A stretch of 64,000 bases of DNA from Rhizobiales bacterium NRL2 (lineage in GTDB: Bacteria; Pseudomonadota; Alphaproteobacteria; Minwuiales; Minwuiaceae), in the NCBI GenBank assembly GCA_001664005.1, contig CP016093.1:3059001-3123000 (forward strand), written 5' to 3'. Position 1 is the first letter of the stretch; each line of letters opens with the position of its first letter. A model generated the notes under the pieces. It was not told where the DNA came from. It ran no database searches and was given only the letters and a program-made list of their open reading frames with translations. Shown here one piece after another: positions 9,873-19,134 of the stretch. The translations under genes and the position numbers were made by a program.

Positions 9873-11210
9873 ATGACAGGTCAGGATAGCACCAATCTTC
9901 CACCTGCAATTACCGACCGGATTACCAGATACTTTGCGCGATTGCTGAAAATCAAGGCCGCGACCGGCGGCATGTTGTTCGCCACAACATTCATGGCCCT
10001 CATTCTATCGAACTCGGCATGGTCCGAGCCTTTCCTCGCGTTCTGGGAGACGCCGATCGGGCTCCACGCGGGTTCGGTGGATTTCACCCGTTCGTTGCGC
10101 CTCTGGATCAACGACGGCTTGATGACGCTTTTCTTCTTTCTGGTGTCCCTGGAATTGAAGCGCGCGCTTGTTCTGGGTGAATTGCGGAGTTTACGCGTCG
10201 CCGCGCTTCCATTGTTCGGAGCTCTCGGCGGCATGCTGGTTCCCGCAGCCCTCTATCTTGCGCTCATGCACGGCCAGTCTGGAAGCAATGGCTGGGGAAC
10301 CGTGGTGGCCAGCGATACAGCGTTCGTCATAGGATGCCTCGCGCTCCTTGGCGGCCGTGTTCCGCCGAGCCTCCGCCTGTTTCTCCTGTCCTTGGCCATC
10401 TTTGACGACGTGGGAGCGATCCTGATTGTTGCCGTCGTCGGCCATGAGTACTCGCTGAACTGGACGGCCCTTGCTCTTGCGGTACTCGGCCTCGCCGCCG
10501 TGTTAGGGGCCAGGGGCTTGGGAATCAGGAGCGCCCCGATCTATTTCGTGCTTGGGGGAATGATCTGGTTCTGTTTTGACGCATCGGGGATACATCCGAC
10601 GATTGCCGGCGTCATTCTGGGTCTGATGACATCGACACACGGATGGGTCAGCGACCACCGTCTGCGCTCCATACTTGGGCGTGTGCTGTCCTATCCGACG
10701 GGCGACCATTGGAGTGGAGACACCACGGATCGCGACGACTTGAGGCGAGTGCGCATCGCAGCAACGGAAACCCTCTCTCCCGAAGAACGGCTGGAGATGG
10801 CGCTTCGCCCCTGGGTGGGTTTTGTGGTCATGCCGCTCTTCGCGTTGGCCAATGCCGGAGTTGTCATCTCCGGCGTCGACTTCGCCCAGCCTGTCTCCGT
10901 GGCGATCATGGCAGGTCTTGTCATCGGCAAGCCGGGCGGCGTACTGATCTTCAGCTGGGTCGCTGTACGCCTCGGCCTCGCAATCCGGACGGCCGGTTTG
11001 AGTTGGCCCGTCCTGATAGCCGGTGCGCTCCTGACCGGCATCGGCTTCACCATGTCGCTGCTCATCGCCAGTCTGGTCTACGATCCAATAATGCTCAATG
11101 CGGCCAAACTCGGGATTTACACCGGCTCCGTTTTTTCCGCCGCCGCAGGACTTCTGATGTTGCTCTGGCTGACATCTTCGAAACGAACAGTTCGAGACAC
11201 GGCACGCTGA
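9873..11210 (+). CDS. nhaA: Na+/H+ antiporter NhaA
   Basis: Electrogenic inner-membrane antiporter that expels sodium in exchange for protons; 445 residues, slightly longer than the E. coli type. Conserved features: NDGLMTLFFFLVSLELKRAL near residues 80-100, the paired ion-binding aspartates in LAIFDDVGAILIV (about 170-182), and the late LLTGIGFTMSLLIASLVY segment. It follows the BCCT gene by 8 bp. The pair appears less GC-rich than its neighbours. Confidence 0.94.
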   Translation: MTGQDSTNLPPAITDRITRYFARLLKIKAATGGMLFATTFMALILSNSAWSEPFLAFWETPIGLHAGSVDFTRSLRLWINDGLMTLFFFLVSLELKRALVLGELRSLRVAALPLFGALGGMLVPAALYLALMHGQSGSNGWGTVVASDTAFVIGCLALLGGRVPPSLRLFLLSLAIFDDVGAILIVAVVGHEYSLNWTALALAVLGLAAVLGARGLGIRSAPIYFVLGGMIWFCFDASGIHPTIAGVILGLMTSTHGWVSDHRLRSILGRVLSYPTGDHWSGDTTDRDDLRRVRIAATETLSPEERLEMALRPWVGFVVMPLFALANAGVVISGVDFAQPVSVAIMAGLVIGKPGGVLIFSWVAVRLGLAIRTAGLSWPVLIAGALLTGIGFTMSLLIASLVYDPIMLNAAKLGIYTGSVFSAAAGLLMLLWLTSSKRTVRDTAR

Positions 11211-11427
11211 ACTCGAGGGGACAGCATGGGGGATTGCGCTGATCTGCCATAGACGCAGATTGACCGAACCGGCGCGCTGGCGCACCCAGGGCGGATCCGA
11301 ACAGGATGCGAGGATGGATGGAAACGCTTCCTGTTGCTGCGGCCGCTGGTGTGGCGACAAATCGAGCATTCGAATTTTCTTAAGAGATTCAGCACGTCAC
11401 GTGGTGTGATGCTTGATTGCATCTTGA

Positions 11428-11472
11428 GTTTGCGTCCCTCTCCCCCTCCTGCAAGGAGAGAGGGACGCAAAC
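11428..11472. repeat. 15-bp perfect inverted repeat (hairpin)
   Basis: GTTTGCGTCCCTCTC (11428-11442) and GAGAGGGACGCAAAC (11458-11472) are exact reverse complements separated by 15 nt. The pair lies between the convergent nhaA and S49 peptidase genes. It could end transcription from both sides, although there is no clear T-tract, or it could be a dispersed intergenic palindrome. The rest of the 288-bp gap shows no gene. Confidence 0.7.
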
Positions 11473-11498
11473 GCGGTACGGCCAAATGCTGTAAAACT

Positions 11499-12362
11499 CT
11501 AAAGCCCGAAACGGTTCCAGGCGAGCCGGTCGTCGATGCTTGCGAGGGCGTCGGCGGCGATGTCGCGTCGGGCGCCGCCCAGCAGGCGGCGCAGCGGCGA
11601 ACTCTTCACCGAGATCCGCTTGAGGATGAGGTGCTCGCCGAACTTCTCGCGCAGCACCTGGTCCATCACGCCAAGGCCGTCCACCAGCCCGAGACGCACC
11701 GCCTCCTCGCCGACGAAGACGTCACCGGAGAAGATCTCCTTGTAGCGGCGGCGGTTCAGCTTGTCGGAGCGGCGCGCCTTCACCTGGTCGATGAACTGCT
11801 GGTGGATCTGTTCCTGCATGCGGCCCAGCCGCTCGACGTCCTCCTCCCGCTCCGGGCTGAAGGGGTCGAGCATCACCTTGCGCTCGCCGGCGGTGTGAAT
11901 GCGGCGCTCCACTCCGTGGCGCTGCATCAGTTCCTGGAAGCCGAAGAAGGCGTAGATGACGCCGATGGAGCCGACGATCGAAGCCGGATGGACATAGAGC
12001 TCGTCGCCCGCCGTCATCAGCCAGTAGCCCCCCGAGGCCGCCACGTCCTCGGCGAAGGCGAGCACCGGCACGCCCTTCTTCGCGGCCTTGCGGCGCACCG
12101 CATCGGCGATCAGCGCCGACTGCACCGGCGAACCGCCGGGGCTGTTGATCTGCAGCGCGACAGCCGAAAGCCGCTTCGGCCTGAATGCCTGCTCGATCTG
12201 GGAATTGAGCGCGGCGAGGTTCAGCGAACCGGGCCGCAGGGGACCGCCGCGGCCGGTGGCGATGACGCCCTCCAGACGCAGCACGGAGACGACGGGCCGG
12301 CCGCGCTGGAACTTCAGCCACGCGCCCGGATCTCGGTATATCTTCGGTTTCTCTTCGGTCAT
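11499..12362 (-). CDS. S49 family (SppA/SohB-like) peptidase
   Basis: 287-residue Ser/Lys peptidase of the SppA/SohB type. Strand and oxyanion motifs QINSPGGSPVQSA (about 71-83), the nucleophile in EDVAASGGYWL (S110), ASIVGSIGVIYAFFGF, and a candidate base lysine at about 162 in GERKVMLDPF. Members usually cut signal peptides or membrane proteins. No signal peptide or membrane helix is obvious at this N-terminus, so the protein may act from the cytosol. The ATG at 12362 overlaps the stop of the upstream methyltransferase gene by 4 bp. Confidence 0.9.
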   Translation of the reverse strand: MTEEKPKIYRDPGAWLKFQRGRPVVSVLRLEGVIATGRGGPLRPGSLNLAALNSQIEQAFRPKRLSAVALQINSPGGSPVQSALIADAVRRKAAKKGVPVLAFAEDVAASGGYWLMTAGDELYVHPASIVGSIGVIYAFFGFQELMQRHGVERRIHTAGERKVMLDPFSPEREEDVERLGRMQEQIHQQFIDQVKARRSDKLNRRRYKEIFSGDVFVGEEAVRLGLVDGLGVMDQVLREKFGEHLILKRISVKSSPLRRLLGGARRDIAADALASIDDRLAWNRFGL

Positions 12363-13129
12363 GAGGGCCTATGTATCCGTGTGGCACCGCGATACAAGGT
12401 GGAATGCCAGCGGATCGGCGCGCCATGGCGAAAAAGCGCCGGCGCCAGCGCGGTCTCCGATCCGTCGGCGCGGTGCAGAGAAAGTCCTTCGAGTTGGTTC
12501 ACCCCGGTCAGTCCCGCGCCGGCGCGGGCCAGAACCCGCTTCGCCGGCCGACCCGGACGGCCAAGCAACGGCAGGACCTCGGCCCCGAAACCGGACGGCA
12601 GCGCGGCCAGGAATTCCGCCAGCCGCTCGCTCCTGAGAATGAAGACGCATTGGCCATCCGGCCGGAGGACGGCGGCGGCCGCGGCGACCCACTGCGCCAG
12701 ACCGGCGGTGGTCTCGGCCCGCGCACGATCCCGCCCCGCGTCCGGCGAACGGCGGTGCCGGCCCTCCACGAAATAGGGCGGATTGGCCAGCACCAGGTCG
12801 AACGCGCTGGGGACCAGCGGCAGCGCCCCGACATCGCCGCAGACCACCGAGAGCCGGCGCGAAAGCCCATTGCGCCGCACGTTGAAGGCGGCCAGCGCCG
12901 CCGTCGGCGCATCCCGCTCCAGGCCGACGACGCGCAGATCCGGCCGCCGCCAGCCCAGGGCCAGCATGGGCATGCCCGTGCCGCAGCCCAGCTCCAGCGC
13001 CCGCCCGCCGTCCGGCGGATCGCAGGCTGCGGCGAGCAGCAGGGCGTCGGAGCCGCTGCGGAAACCCTGGCGGGGCTGGCGCAGCACGATCCGTCCCTCC
13101 AGCACCCGGTCGTCGGTCCAGCTCTCCAT
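12359..13129 (-). CDS. tRNA1(Val) A37 N6-methyltransferase-like protein
   Basis: 256-residue Rossmann-fold SAM methyltransferase. The N-terminal RIVLRQPRQGFRSGSDALLL, SAM motif LELGCGTGMPMLAL (about 44-57) and the catalytic VLANPPYF (about 113-120) match the TrmN6/YfiC group that methylates adenine 37 of tRNA-Val. The gene lies in a tight leftward operon, DUF2007 then this gene then S49, with a 5-bp gap and a 4-bp overlap. Assignment to the N6-adenine group is strong; exact tRNA target is inferred. Confidence 0.85.
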   Translation of the reverse strand: MESWTDDRVLEGRIVLRQPRQGFRSGSDALLLAAACDPPDGGRALELGCGTGMPMLALGWRRPDLRVVGLERDAPTAALAAFNVRRNGLSRRLSVVCGDVGALPLVPSAFDLVLANPPYFVEGRHRRSPDAGRDRARAETTAGLAQWVAAAAAVLRPDGQCVFILRSERLAEFLAALPSGFGAEVLPLLGRPGRPAKRVLARAGAGLTGVNQLEGLSLHRADGSETALAPALFRHGAPIRWHSTLYRGATRIHRPS

Positions 13130-13134
13130 CCGGC

Positions 13135-13341
13135 TCAGAGCGCGCCGGCGTCTTCCAGCAGCCGCCGCGCCGGATGCTCGTCGGCATCCGCCACCATCAG
13201 CCGCCGGGGCAGGACGCCGAGCGAGCCCTCCATCACGCTCATGTGCTGGTCGAGGATGATGGCCTCGATCCCTTCCGCCTTCAGCACCGCCTCGGCGAAG
13301 GACAGTTGCACCGGATCGTTGCTGCGGAAGATCTCCTTCAT
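13135..13341 (-). CDS. DUF2007 domain protein
   Basis: 68-residue protein starting MKEIFRSNDPVQLSFAEAVL, with the DUF2007 pattern of an alpha/beta fold (GIEAIILDQHMSVMEG) and a C-terminal HPARRLLEDAGAL helix. This family resembles small signal-transducing PII-like folds, but the role is unknown. The ATG at 13341 is chosen over an upstream in-frame start at 13455 because homology begins here. It is the first gene of the leftward operon and divergent from the polyprenyl synthase gene. Confidence 0.82.
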   Translation of the reverse strand: MKEIFRSNDPVQLSFAEAVLKAEGIEAIILDQHMSVMEGSLGVLPRRLMVADADEHPARRLLEDAGAL

Positions 13342-13469
13342 GGCGGCTTTCCCGTCCCCTTCCCCACGGCCAAGCGACAAGTGGTCCCGCCGGGGGCGCT
13401 TGACCGGCCCCGGGCGAAATCTATTGTCGGCACCCTGCGCAACAGCAATCCGCACCCGGAGCAGCCGAC

Positions 13470-14489
13470 TTGTCGAATGTCGTACCGCTGAAAGGCGATC
13501 AGGAAAACCCGCGCAAGGGTCTGGAGGCCCTGCGCCAGTTCGTCGGCGACGACATGGAGAAGGTCAACGCCGTCATTCTCGACAAGATGCAGTCGGACGT
13601 GGCGCTGATCCCGCAGCTCGCCAGCCACATCATCGCCGCCGGCGGCAAGCGTCTCAGGCCCATGCTGACCCTGGCCGCGGCGCAGCTCTGCGGCTACCGC
13701 GAGGAGCGGCACGTGGCCCTGGCCGCCTGCGTCGAGTTCATCCACACCGCCACGCTGCTCCATGACGATGTCGTGGACGAAAGCGATCTCCGGCGCGGCA
13801 ACGCCACCGCCAACGCCGTCTTCGGCAACCAGGCGAGCGTGCTGGTCGGCGACTTCCTGTTCTCCCGCGCCTTCGAACTGATGGTCGCCGACGGCTCGCT
13901 GGAGGTGCTGGGCATCCTCTCGCGGGCGTCCGCCGTCATCGCCGAGGGCGAGGTGATGCAGCTCATCACCACCAACGACACCGAAACCACCGAGGACGCC
14001 TATCTGGACGTCATCTCGTCCAAGACCGCGGCGCTGTTCGCCGCCGCCGCGCGCGTGGGTGGCGTGGTCGCCGATGCCAGCCGGCCCGAGGTCGAGGCGC
14101 TCGATTCCTACGGCCGCAATCTGGGCGTCGCCTTCCAGCTCGTCGACGACGCCCTCGACTATTCGGCGCACAAGGCGACCCTGGGCAAGTCCATCGGCGA
14201 CGACTTCAAGGAGGGCAAGATCACCCTGCCCGTCCTGCTGGCCTTCCGCCGTGGCGCCGAGGAGGATCGGGTCTTCTGGCGGCGCTGCCTGGAGAAGCTG
14301 GAGCAGGACGACGGCGACCTGGAGCATGCGCTGGATCTGATGGCGCGCCACAACGCGCTGACCGACACCATCGAACGCGCGCGCCACTATGGCGCCAGGG
14401 CCCGCGACGCGCTGGGAATCTTCTCCGACGGCGCGCTGAAGAGCGCGATGATCGACGCCATCGAATTCACCATCGAACGGGCGTATTGA
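13470..14489 (+). CDS. ispB: Polyprenyl diphosphate synthase (ubiquinone side chain)
   Basis: 339-residue long-chain trans-prenyl transferase that builds the octa- or decaprenyl tail of ubiquinone from FPP and IPP. The first aspartate-rich motif is LLHDDVVDESDLRRGN (about 91-106) and the second is FQLVDDALDY (about 221-230); GGKRLRPML precedes the first. Start is TTG at 13470 (MSNVVPLKGD), since no ATG is placed correctly. Chain length cannot be read reliably; alphaproteobacteria usually make Q10. Confidence 0.92.
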   Translation: MSNVVPLKGDQENPRKGLEALRQFVGDDMEKVNAVILDKMQSDVALIPQLASHIIAAGGKRLRPMLTLAAAQLCGYREERHVALAACVEFIHTATLLHDDVVDESDLRRGNATANAVFGNQASVLVGDFLFSRAFELMVADGSLEVLGILSRASAVIAEGEVMQLITTNDTETTEDAYLDVISSKTAALFAAAARVGGVVADASRPEVEALDSYGRNLGVAFQLVDDALDYSAHKATLGKSIGDDFKEGKITLPVLLAFRRGAEEDRVFWRRCLEKLEQDDGDLEHALDLMARHNALTDTIERARHYGARARDALGIFSDGALKSAMIDAIEFTIERAY

Positions 14490-14567
14490 GGCCTTGCGGG
14501 GGCGGCGGGCAGCCGCTATACAGCCGCTCGCCTCCCGGCGCGCCAAAGCGGGCGCGCAGGCACCGGT

Positions 14568-14644
14568 CGGGGAGTAGCTCAGCCTGGTAGAGCACCGTCT
14601 TCGGGAGGCGGGGGCCGGAGGTTCGAATCCTCTCTCCCCGACCA
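14568..14644 (+). tRNA. tRNA-Pro (anticodon CGG)
   Basis: 77 nt including an encoded CCA. Acceptor CGGGGAG pairs with CTCCCCG; the D arm is GCTC/GAGC; the anticodon stem CCGTC/GGCGG closes the loop TTCGGGA, with anticodon CGG reading proline CCG; the T arm carries GGTTCGAATCC. It is intact, and the genomic island begins right at its 3' end. Confidence 0.95.
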
Positions 14645-15348
14645 ACTCGTCTTCAAAAATCGCCAGCCCCGATAGCCGGCCCCCGAAACGCCGGCTTTCT
14701 GGGACTTTCGGGCGCTCTCTGGACAAATGCCCACCACAAGAGACGGTGAATCCGGCGCTTTTCCCGCCCGTTTCGGCGATCGTCTCTTTTCGGCCATTTC
14801 GGTAGCCCCACCATCATTTCGCCGGCGGACCGGACACATGGTTCTGGAGTCGCGGACAGATGGTTTTACTGTAGCCGGACACATGGTTCTGGAGTCGCGG
14901 ACAGATGGTTCTACCGGAGGCCGTCACCGGCTGCTTGATCAGGCGAAGCCCAGCGCCTTCCGCTGCTCGGTCCAGTCGAGCGGCAGGCCGGCCATGCGCT
15001 TCAGGCGATGCGCCGTGAGCTCGGAGGGCTGGCGGCCATCGAGGATGGCCTCGGTGATATCGGGGGCGAGATACGCCAGCTGCAGCACGCGTCCGATCTC
15101 GCTGCGGTCGATGCCGGCCTTGCTGGAGAGTTCCTGGAGCGAGCCCGACTCACCCGTCGCCAGCATGTTGTTCCAACGATGGGCGCGCGTGATCAGTCGG
15201 AGAAGCGCCGCATCAGGGGTTCCGGCACTATTGTCATCGGCGGCCAGCACGATGCGGCTTTCGACACCGCGGCGGGCGACCCGAACCGGCAGTTCGATGG
15301 AAAGCTCTTCCGGCCCGGTTTCGCCCCGTTCATCCAGTGTCGCCCGGT
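14639..15348. repeat. Left copy of ~700-bp island-end direct repeat
   Basis: Matches 52652-53332 in the same orientation, roughly 80-90% by eye. It begins with the tRNA-proximal CGACCAACTCGTCT, continues through the shared stretch CCATTTCGGTAGCCCCACCA, the CGGACACATGG motif, and the last part of the recombinase gene. Similarity stops just after the segment encoding LDRATLDE. Confidence 0.85.
14830..14913. repeat. Two tandem copies of a 45-bp motif
   Basis: The unit beginning CCGGACACATGGTTCTGGAG and ending near GATGGTTTTACTGTAG starts at 14830 and again at 14875. A single related copy occurs in the right-hand repeat near 52852. It lies just downstream of the recombinase stop and may be part of the recombination site or an old IS end. 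Confidence 0.7.
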
Positions 15349-16702
15349 CGAGTACCAAGCCGAGTATGCCGTCGCGGAGTTCGATGCGCCGGACCAGTTG
15401 GCGAAGTAGGTCGCCGGCGGGTTCTGGCTGCCCGGGGTCGAGCCGGCTGGCCATCTCCGCGGCCCGGTCGATCAGTTCGGTGAGACGCGTGTTGTCGCGA
15501 GTGTCATCCTCCAGAAGGTCCATCAGGCGGATGGGATCGCGAAGCAGGGCCTGCAGCTGTTCGACCACCAGCTTCTCGAAGGCGGGCACCGCGATACGCC
15601 AGCCCTTGCCGGGACCTGCAGCTTCTTCCCTGCCCTCCACGAGCGCCTTCGACGTGTAGTAGCGATAGCGCTGGCCCTGCTTGCTGGCCTGGGTCGCGTA
15701 GAGCGGCGCGCCGTCTTCATCGAACAGAAGCCCGGCGAACAGGTGCTGGCTGGCCCCTCCGCCGGTGTCCCGCTTGCGCCGTGCCTGATGGGCCAGTTGC
15801 TTCTGGACGCGGGTCCAGGTTTCCCGGTCGACGATGGCCTCGTGCCGGCCATCAAAGACCTCGCCGCGATGGCGGACCCGGCCGATATAGACGGGATTAC
15901 CGAGGATCGAATAGAGATTGCCCCGGCTGAAGTGTCTTCCACCGTGTTCCCGGCCGGCCTTGCTCTTCCGATGCGGCGTGCGGATGCCTTCCGCCTCCAG
16001 GACCTGCTGCACCGCCCTGACCGAGCCCAATTCGAGATAGAGGGTGAAGATGCGACGGACGAGTTCGGCCTGATCCTGGTCGACAACCAATTGCCGGTCC
16101 TCGGCGCGATAGCCCACCGGCACGCCGCCGCCCATCCACATGCCTTTCTTCCGGGAGGCGGCAATCTTGTCGCGGATGCGCTCGGCTGTGACCTCGCGCT
16201 CGAACTGGGCGAAGGAGAGCAGCACGTTGAGCGTCAGACGGCCCATCGAGCTGGTGGTGTTGAACTGCTGGGTCACCGAGACGAAGGAGACGCCTTGGCC
16301 CTCGAACAACTCGACGATCTTGGCGAAGTCGGCGAGCGACCGGGTCAGCCGGTCAACCTTGTAGACGACCACCGTGTCGATGCGGCCGGCCCGGATGTCG
16401 TCCAGCAGGGTGGCCAGCGCAGGCCGTTCCATCGAACCGCCGGAGAAGCCGCCATCGTCGTAGCGGGCGGGGAGTTCCTGCCAGCCCTCGTGCTGCTGGC
16501 TGCGGATATAGGCGGCGCAGGCCTCCCGCTGGGCATCCAGCGAATTGAACGCCTGGTCGAGCCCCTCCTCCGTCGACTTCCTCGTGTAGATGGCGCAGCG
16601 GACCATCCGGCCCGAGGCCCCGCTTCGGGCGACGGAGCCAGCCCTTCCCTTCATTTGCTGCGCTCGCGCGCCCGTAGCGCTGTTCTGCTGACGCTCAGAC
16701 AT
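14939..16702 (-). CDS. Large serine recombinase (island integrase)
   Basis: 587-residue site-specific recombinase. The resolvase domain at about 34-190 has the catalytic serine in AIYTRKSTEEGL (S43) and the R/D motif VVVYKVDRLTRSL. A Recombinase domain follows (VPVGYRAEDRQL, RRIFTLYLELGS, SILGNPVYIGRVRHRG), then a C-terminal DNA-binding region ending in ARRGVESRIV and RAHRWNNMLATGE. The ATG at 16702 gives MSERQQNSATG. The start overlaps the upstream DUF2924 gene by 8 bp, a pairing seen in many alphaproteobacterial islands. A truncated paralogue sits at 52.9 kb. Confidence 0.9.
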   Translation of the reverse strand: MSERQQNSATGARAQQMKGRAGSVARSGASGRMVRCAIYTRKSTEEGLDQAFNSLDAQREACAAYIRSQQHEGWQELPARYDDGGFSGGSMERPALATLLDDIRAGRIDTVVVYKVDRLTRSLADFAKIVELFEGQGVSFVSVTQQFNTTSSMGRLTLNVLLSFAQFEREVTAERIRDKIAASRKKGMWMGGGVPVGYRAEDRQLVVDQDQAELVRRIFTLYLELGSVRAVQQVLEAEGIRTPHRKSKAGREHGGRHFSRGNLYSILGNPVYIGRVRHRGEVFDGRHEAIVDRETWTRVQKQLAHQARRKRDTGGGASQHLFAGLLFDEDGAPLYATQASKQGQRYRYYTSKALVEGREEAAGPGKGWRIAVPAFEKLVVEQLQALLRDPIRLMDLLEDDTRDNTRLTELIDRAAEMASRLDPGQPEPAGDLLRQLVRRIELRDGILGLVLDRATLDERGETGPEELSIELPVRVARRGVESRIVLAADDNSAGTPDAALLRLITRAHRWNNMLATGESGSLQELSSKAGIDRSEIGRVLQLAYLAPDITEAILDGRQPSELTAHRLKRMAGLPLDWTEQRKALGFA

Positions 16703-17375
16703 CCGGACCGTCCTCGACGCAGGAATCGCTAGAATACGAGTTCGCCCCCGGCGCAACTGATTGCGCCCCTCTTGCTCTCTGCCCACTGCCGGAATCCGTC
16801 TTTGGTCGGTTGAGACCAAAGAACCGCGGTCCCGACCAGCGAGCGCCGGTGATCTCGAAGGCGATCGCCGTGAGCGAGCTGTAGGTCCGGCCGTCATAGC
16901 TGAAGCCGCCCTCGACCACGTCGACGATGTGAGTCCGCCCCTGCCACTGCCGGACCAGCCGGCTCCCCGGTCGCAGGGGCCGGTGCGAGACCTTCGGCCT
17001 GCTGACCGGCTCCTTTGCAGCGTCGTTCGCCCCGTTGTCATCTTCGTCGACCTCGGCCAGTTCGTTCAGGCGCCGCCGCGTGGCGGCGCCGACCCCGCCC
17101 TGCCCTTCGGCCTGGATCAACCAGGCGGCGTTGCATTCGAGCAACCGTCGGCTGATCCCTTTCGGCGGTGGCCGTCGCCAGCGACGCTGCCAGAAGACGA
17201 CCAGCTGTTCCCGCGTTATCTCCCGAACCCGGTCGCCCACGTCCGCCACCGCTGGCACGGGCGCCGAGGCCGGCGGCGGGGACTCGCCGGGAACCCCGCC
17301 GCTGACCCCGGTGCGGACTGGACAGGCGGCGACCGGATCGCCGCCGCCTGCAGCCAATGCGCATTCGCCTCGCAT
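16695..17375 (-). CDS. DUF2924 domain protein
   Basis: 226 residues. Conserved DUF2924 blocks are KGISRRLLECNAAWLIQAE (about 73-91) and GSRLVRQWQGRTHIVDVVEG with FSYDGRTYSSLTAIAFEITG (about 136-176). The family accompanies island recombinases, and a helper or DNA-binding role is plausible but unproven. The stop overlaps the recombinase start by 8 bp, implying translational coupling. Confidence 0.85.
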   Translation of the reverse strand: MRGECALAAGGGDPVAACPVRTGVSGGVPGESPPPASAPVPAVADVGDRVREITREQLVVFWQRRWRRPPPKGISRRLLECNAAWLIQAEGQGGVGAATRRRLNELAEVDEDDNGANDAAKEPVSRPKVSHRPLRPGSRLVRQWQGRTHIVDVVEGGFSYDGRTYSSLTAIAFEITGARWSGPRFFGLNRPKTDSGSGQRARGAQSVAPGANSYSSDSCVEDGPDV

Positions 17376-17388
17376 CGTCGTCGCGCCC

Positions 17389-17916
17389 TCAGCCGGCGGC
17401 TTCGACAGCGTTCGTCGGCGCGAAGACGCGGTAGACGCTGACGCCGTTGCCCTCCTTCATGCGGGTCACCTCGACGCCGCGCTTGCGGAAGCCCGTCAGC
17501 ACGGCCCGGACGCTGTGCGGTTGCCAGCCGGTAAGCTGCACCATCTCGTCGATGTCGGCACCCTCCTCCCGCTGCAGCAGGTCCAGCAGCTGCGCCTGCC
17601 GCGTGCCCGGCCGGAAGAGCGGCGTCGCGACGCCATCGCCGTCGCCCGCGTCCTCAGACGCACCCTGCGGCTCGGCCTTCTCGTCCTCGCTCTTGTCGCC
17701 CTCGACCACCCCGGCGACGGCCGCACGACCGGCGTCGGTAATCGCCCAGGCGTCTTCTGAGCGCTGTACAAGGCAGCGGCGTTCCAGGGCCTTCAGCATC
17801 GCAGCGAGCCCGCCGCCCTTCATCTGCATGTCTTCCGGCAGCGGCAGGACGTTGCCTTCCGGGCGGCTCACAGCGTTACCAAGAACCGCAATCTGCTTGT
17901 CGTTGAGCTTCGTCAT
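17389..17916 (-). CDS. DUF3489 domain protein
   Basis: 175 residues starting MTKLNDKQIAVLGNAVSRPE. A first winged-helix-like half (about 1-75) precedes an acidic linker (GDKSEDEKAEPQGASEDAGD). The C-terminal DUF3489 winged helix follows (FRPGTRQAQLLDLLQREEGA, MVQLTGWQPHSVRAVLTG). Likely a DNA-binding regulator of the recombinase operon; it lies 13 bp upstream of DUF2924. The ATG at 17916 is used; the in-frame extension to 18045 is not protein-like. Confidence 0.85.
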   Translation of the reverse strand: MTKLNDKQIAVLGNAVSRPEGNVLPLPEDMQMKGGGLAAMLKALERRCLVQRSEDAWAITDAGRAAVAGVVEGDKSEDEKAEPQGASEDAGDGDGVATPLFRPGTRQAQLLDLLQREEGADIDEMVQLTGWQPHSVRAVLTGFRKRGVEVTRMKEGNGVSVYRVFAPTNAVEAAG

Positions 17917-18266
17917 GGTCGGTCTCCGTGGTTTGCATCCGCGCCGGCCCAATGCCGGCGCTGTCACCAGGAGAAGCCCGGACCGCGATGCGGGCGCCGG
18001 GCCGGGACGGCCACGCGTCTCTCGCGTGGCCAATCCCGCGACCATGCATGCTTGCGAGAAGGGGAAAGTCCAGCCGTTCTCAATGCTCCCGGAGGGCTTC
18101 TTTTGCGCGCGCCATATCTCAATACAACCGCATCGCCAGCTCGAATCCCGCTGTCGTCGCCAATCACCCTTGCAAGATTTGGCTCCTCATCCGGCTGCGA
18201 CCCAATTTTTCAGTTGTTCGCAAGGGTCATGGGGGAGGAACTGTTCACCGGCTTCGACGCCAAGAG
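17917..18266. other. Intergenic, no gene seen
   Basis: About 350 bp between the DUF3489 start and IS debris. It should hold the promoter of the recombinase operon. A short inverted pair around GCATCCGCGCCGG and CCGGCGCTG is visible, but nothing I can name. Confidence 0.5.
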
Positions 18267-18345
18267 TGACCAGCCCCCAGCGATTGGTCCGGGTGGAATG
18301 TTAGTGCATGGCTTCTTTGGACTTCACCCCGTCTTTGGTCCGGGC
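18267..18345 (-). mobile_element. IS3-family terminal remnant
   Basis: Starts TGACCAGCCCCCAGCGATTG. Its reverse complement matches the last ~75 bp of the IS3-type fragment ending at 57131 (shared HPTRTNRWGLVT coding end, one or two substitutions). It butts into the IS1595-type transposase and replaces that gene's C-terminus. Only this terminal scrap remains. Confidence 0.7.
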
Positions 18346-19134
18346 TTCATGCGAGCTTTCGGACTGATTGGTGTTGACGCCGTCGCGGCTGTAGGCGTCG
18401 GAATGGTTGATCCGGTGAACATCGAACGTGGCCTCGAGAAGGTCCCAGTGTGCGACCTCGTCGGCGGAGACCGACGATCCCGGCGCGATCCTCTCCCGGG
18501 CAAAGGCGACCCCCTCAGCTTCACGCAGAAAGGTCCGCGCGAGCGTGCGGCCGCCACGCTGTCTGAGCGTGACGACGACGCGCCGCCTGCCGCTGCGGTT
18601 CTTGAGCAGACGGCGATCGACGCGGTCCGCGCGGACATTGGCGGGACGGACATGGCCGCCGAACGCGGCGCCGTCCACCTCGACATGGCCAGCGAGCTGC
18701 GCGTCACGCGTCTCCGCTGCCATCGCCTCGCGCAGCTTGTGCATCAGCACGAAGGCGGTCTTGTATTGGATATCGAGGTCGCGGGAGAGCTGGACCGCCG
18801 ACAACCCCTTCGAGGCATTCACGAACAGGCAGACCGCGCCGAGCAGATCGACGAAGGTAAGCTTGCGCGAGGCGAAGATCGTACCCGAGGTGACGCTGAA
18901 CTGGCGGTAACAGGCGGCGCACTTGAAGCGGCGGCGTGTCGTCAGATCGTAGATGTCGAGGCAATTGCAGACCGGACAGACCGGCGCCCCGTCTGTCTGC
19001 GGCCAGCGCAAACGTCGGAACCGCCGATACGCCGCGTCCTCGCCTTCGGAGAAGATTGCCTTGAGCGACAGGGTCCGCGCCGCCGCCGAAAGCAGGAAGT
19101 GCTGTGCCAAGGTCCTCTCCCGACCGCGAATCAT
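18301..19134 (-). pseudogene. Truncated IS1595-family transposase
   Basis: The first ~255 residues match ISXO2/IS1595 transposases: an N-terminal zinc ribbon (CPVCNCLDIYDL and FKCAACYRQFSVTSGTIF), then the DDE-type domain (HVEVDGAAFGGHVRP, SSVSADEVAHWDLL, INHSDAYSRDGVNTNQSES). After NQSES the normal ending is missing and the frame runs through an IS3 remnant (SHEARTKDGVKSKEAMH). Lacking its C-terminal catalytic part, it is probably inactive. No terminal inverted repeats could be assigned. Confidence 0.8.

Noticed and set aside
11334-12776. Plus-strand ORF of 480 codons
   Set aside because: Runs antisense through the S49 peptidase and methyltransferase genes; Arg/Ala-rich and without domains.
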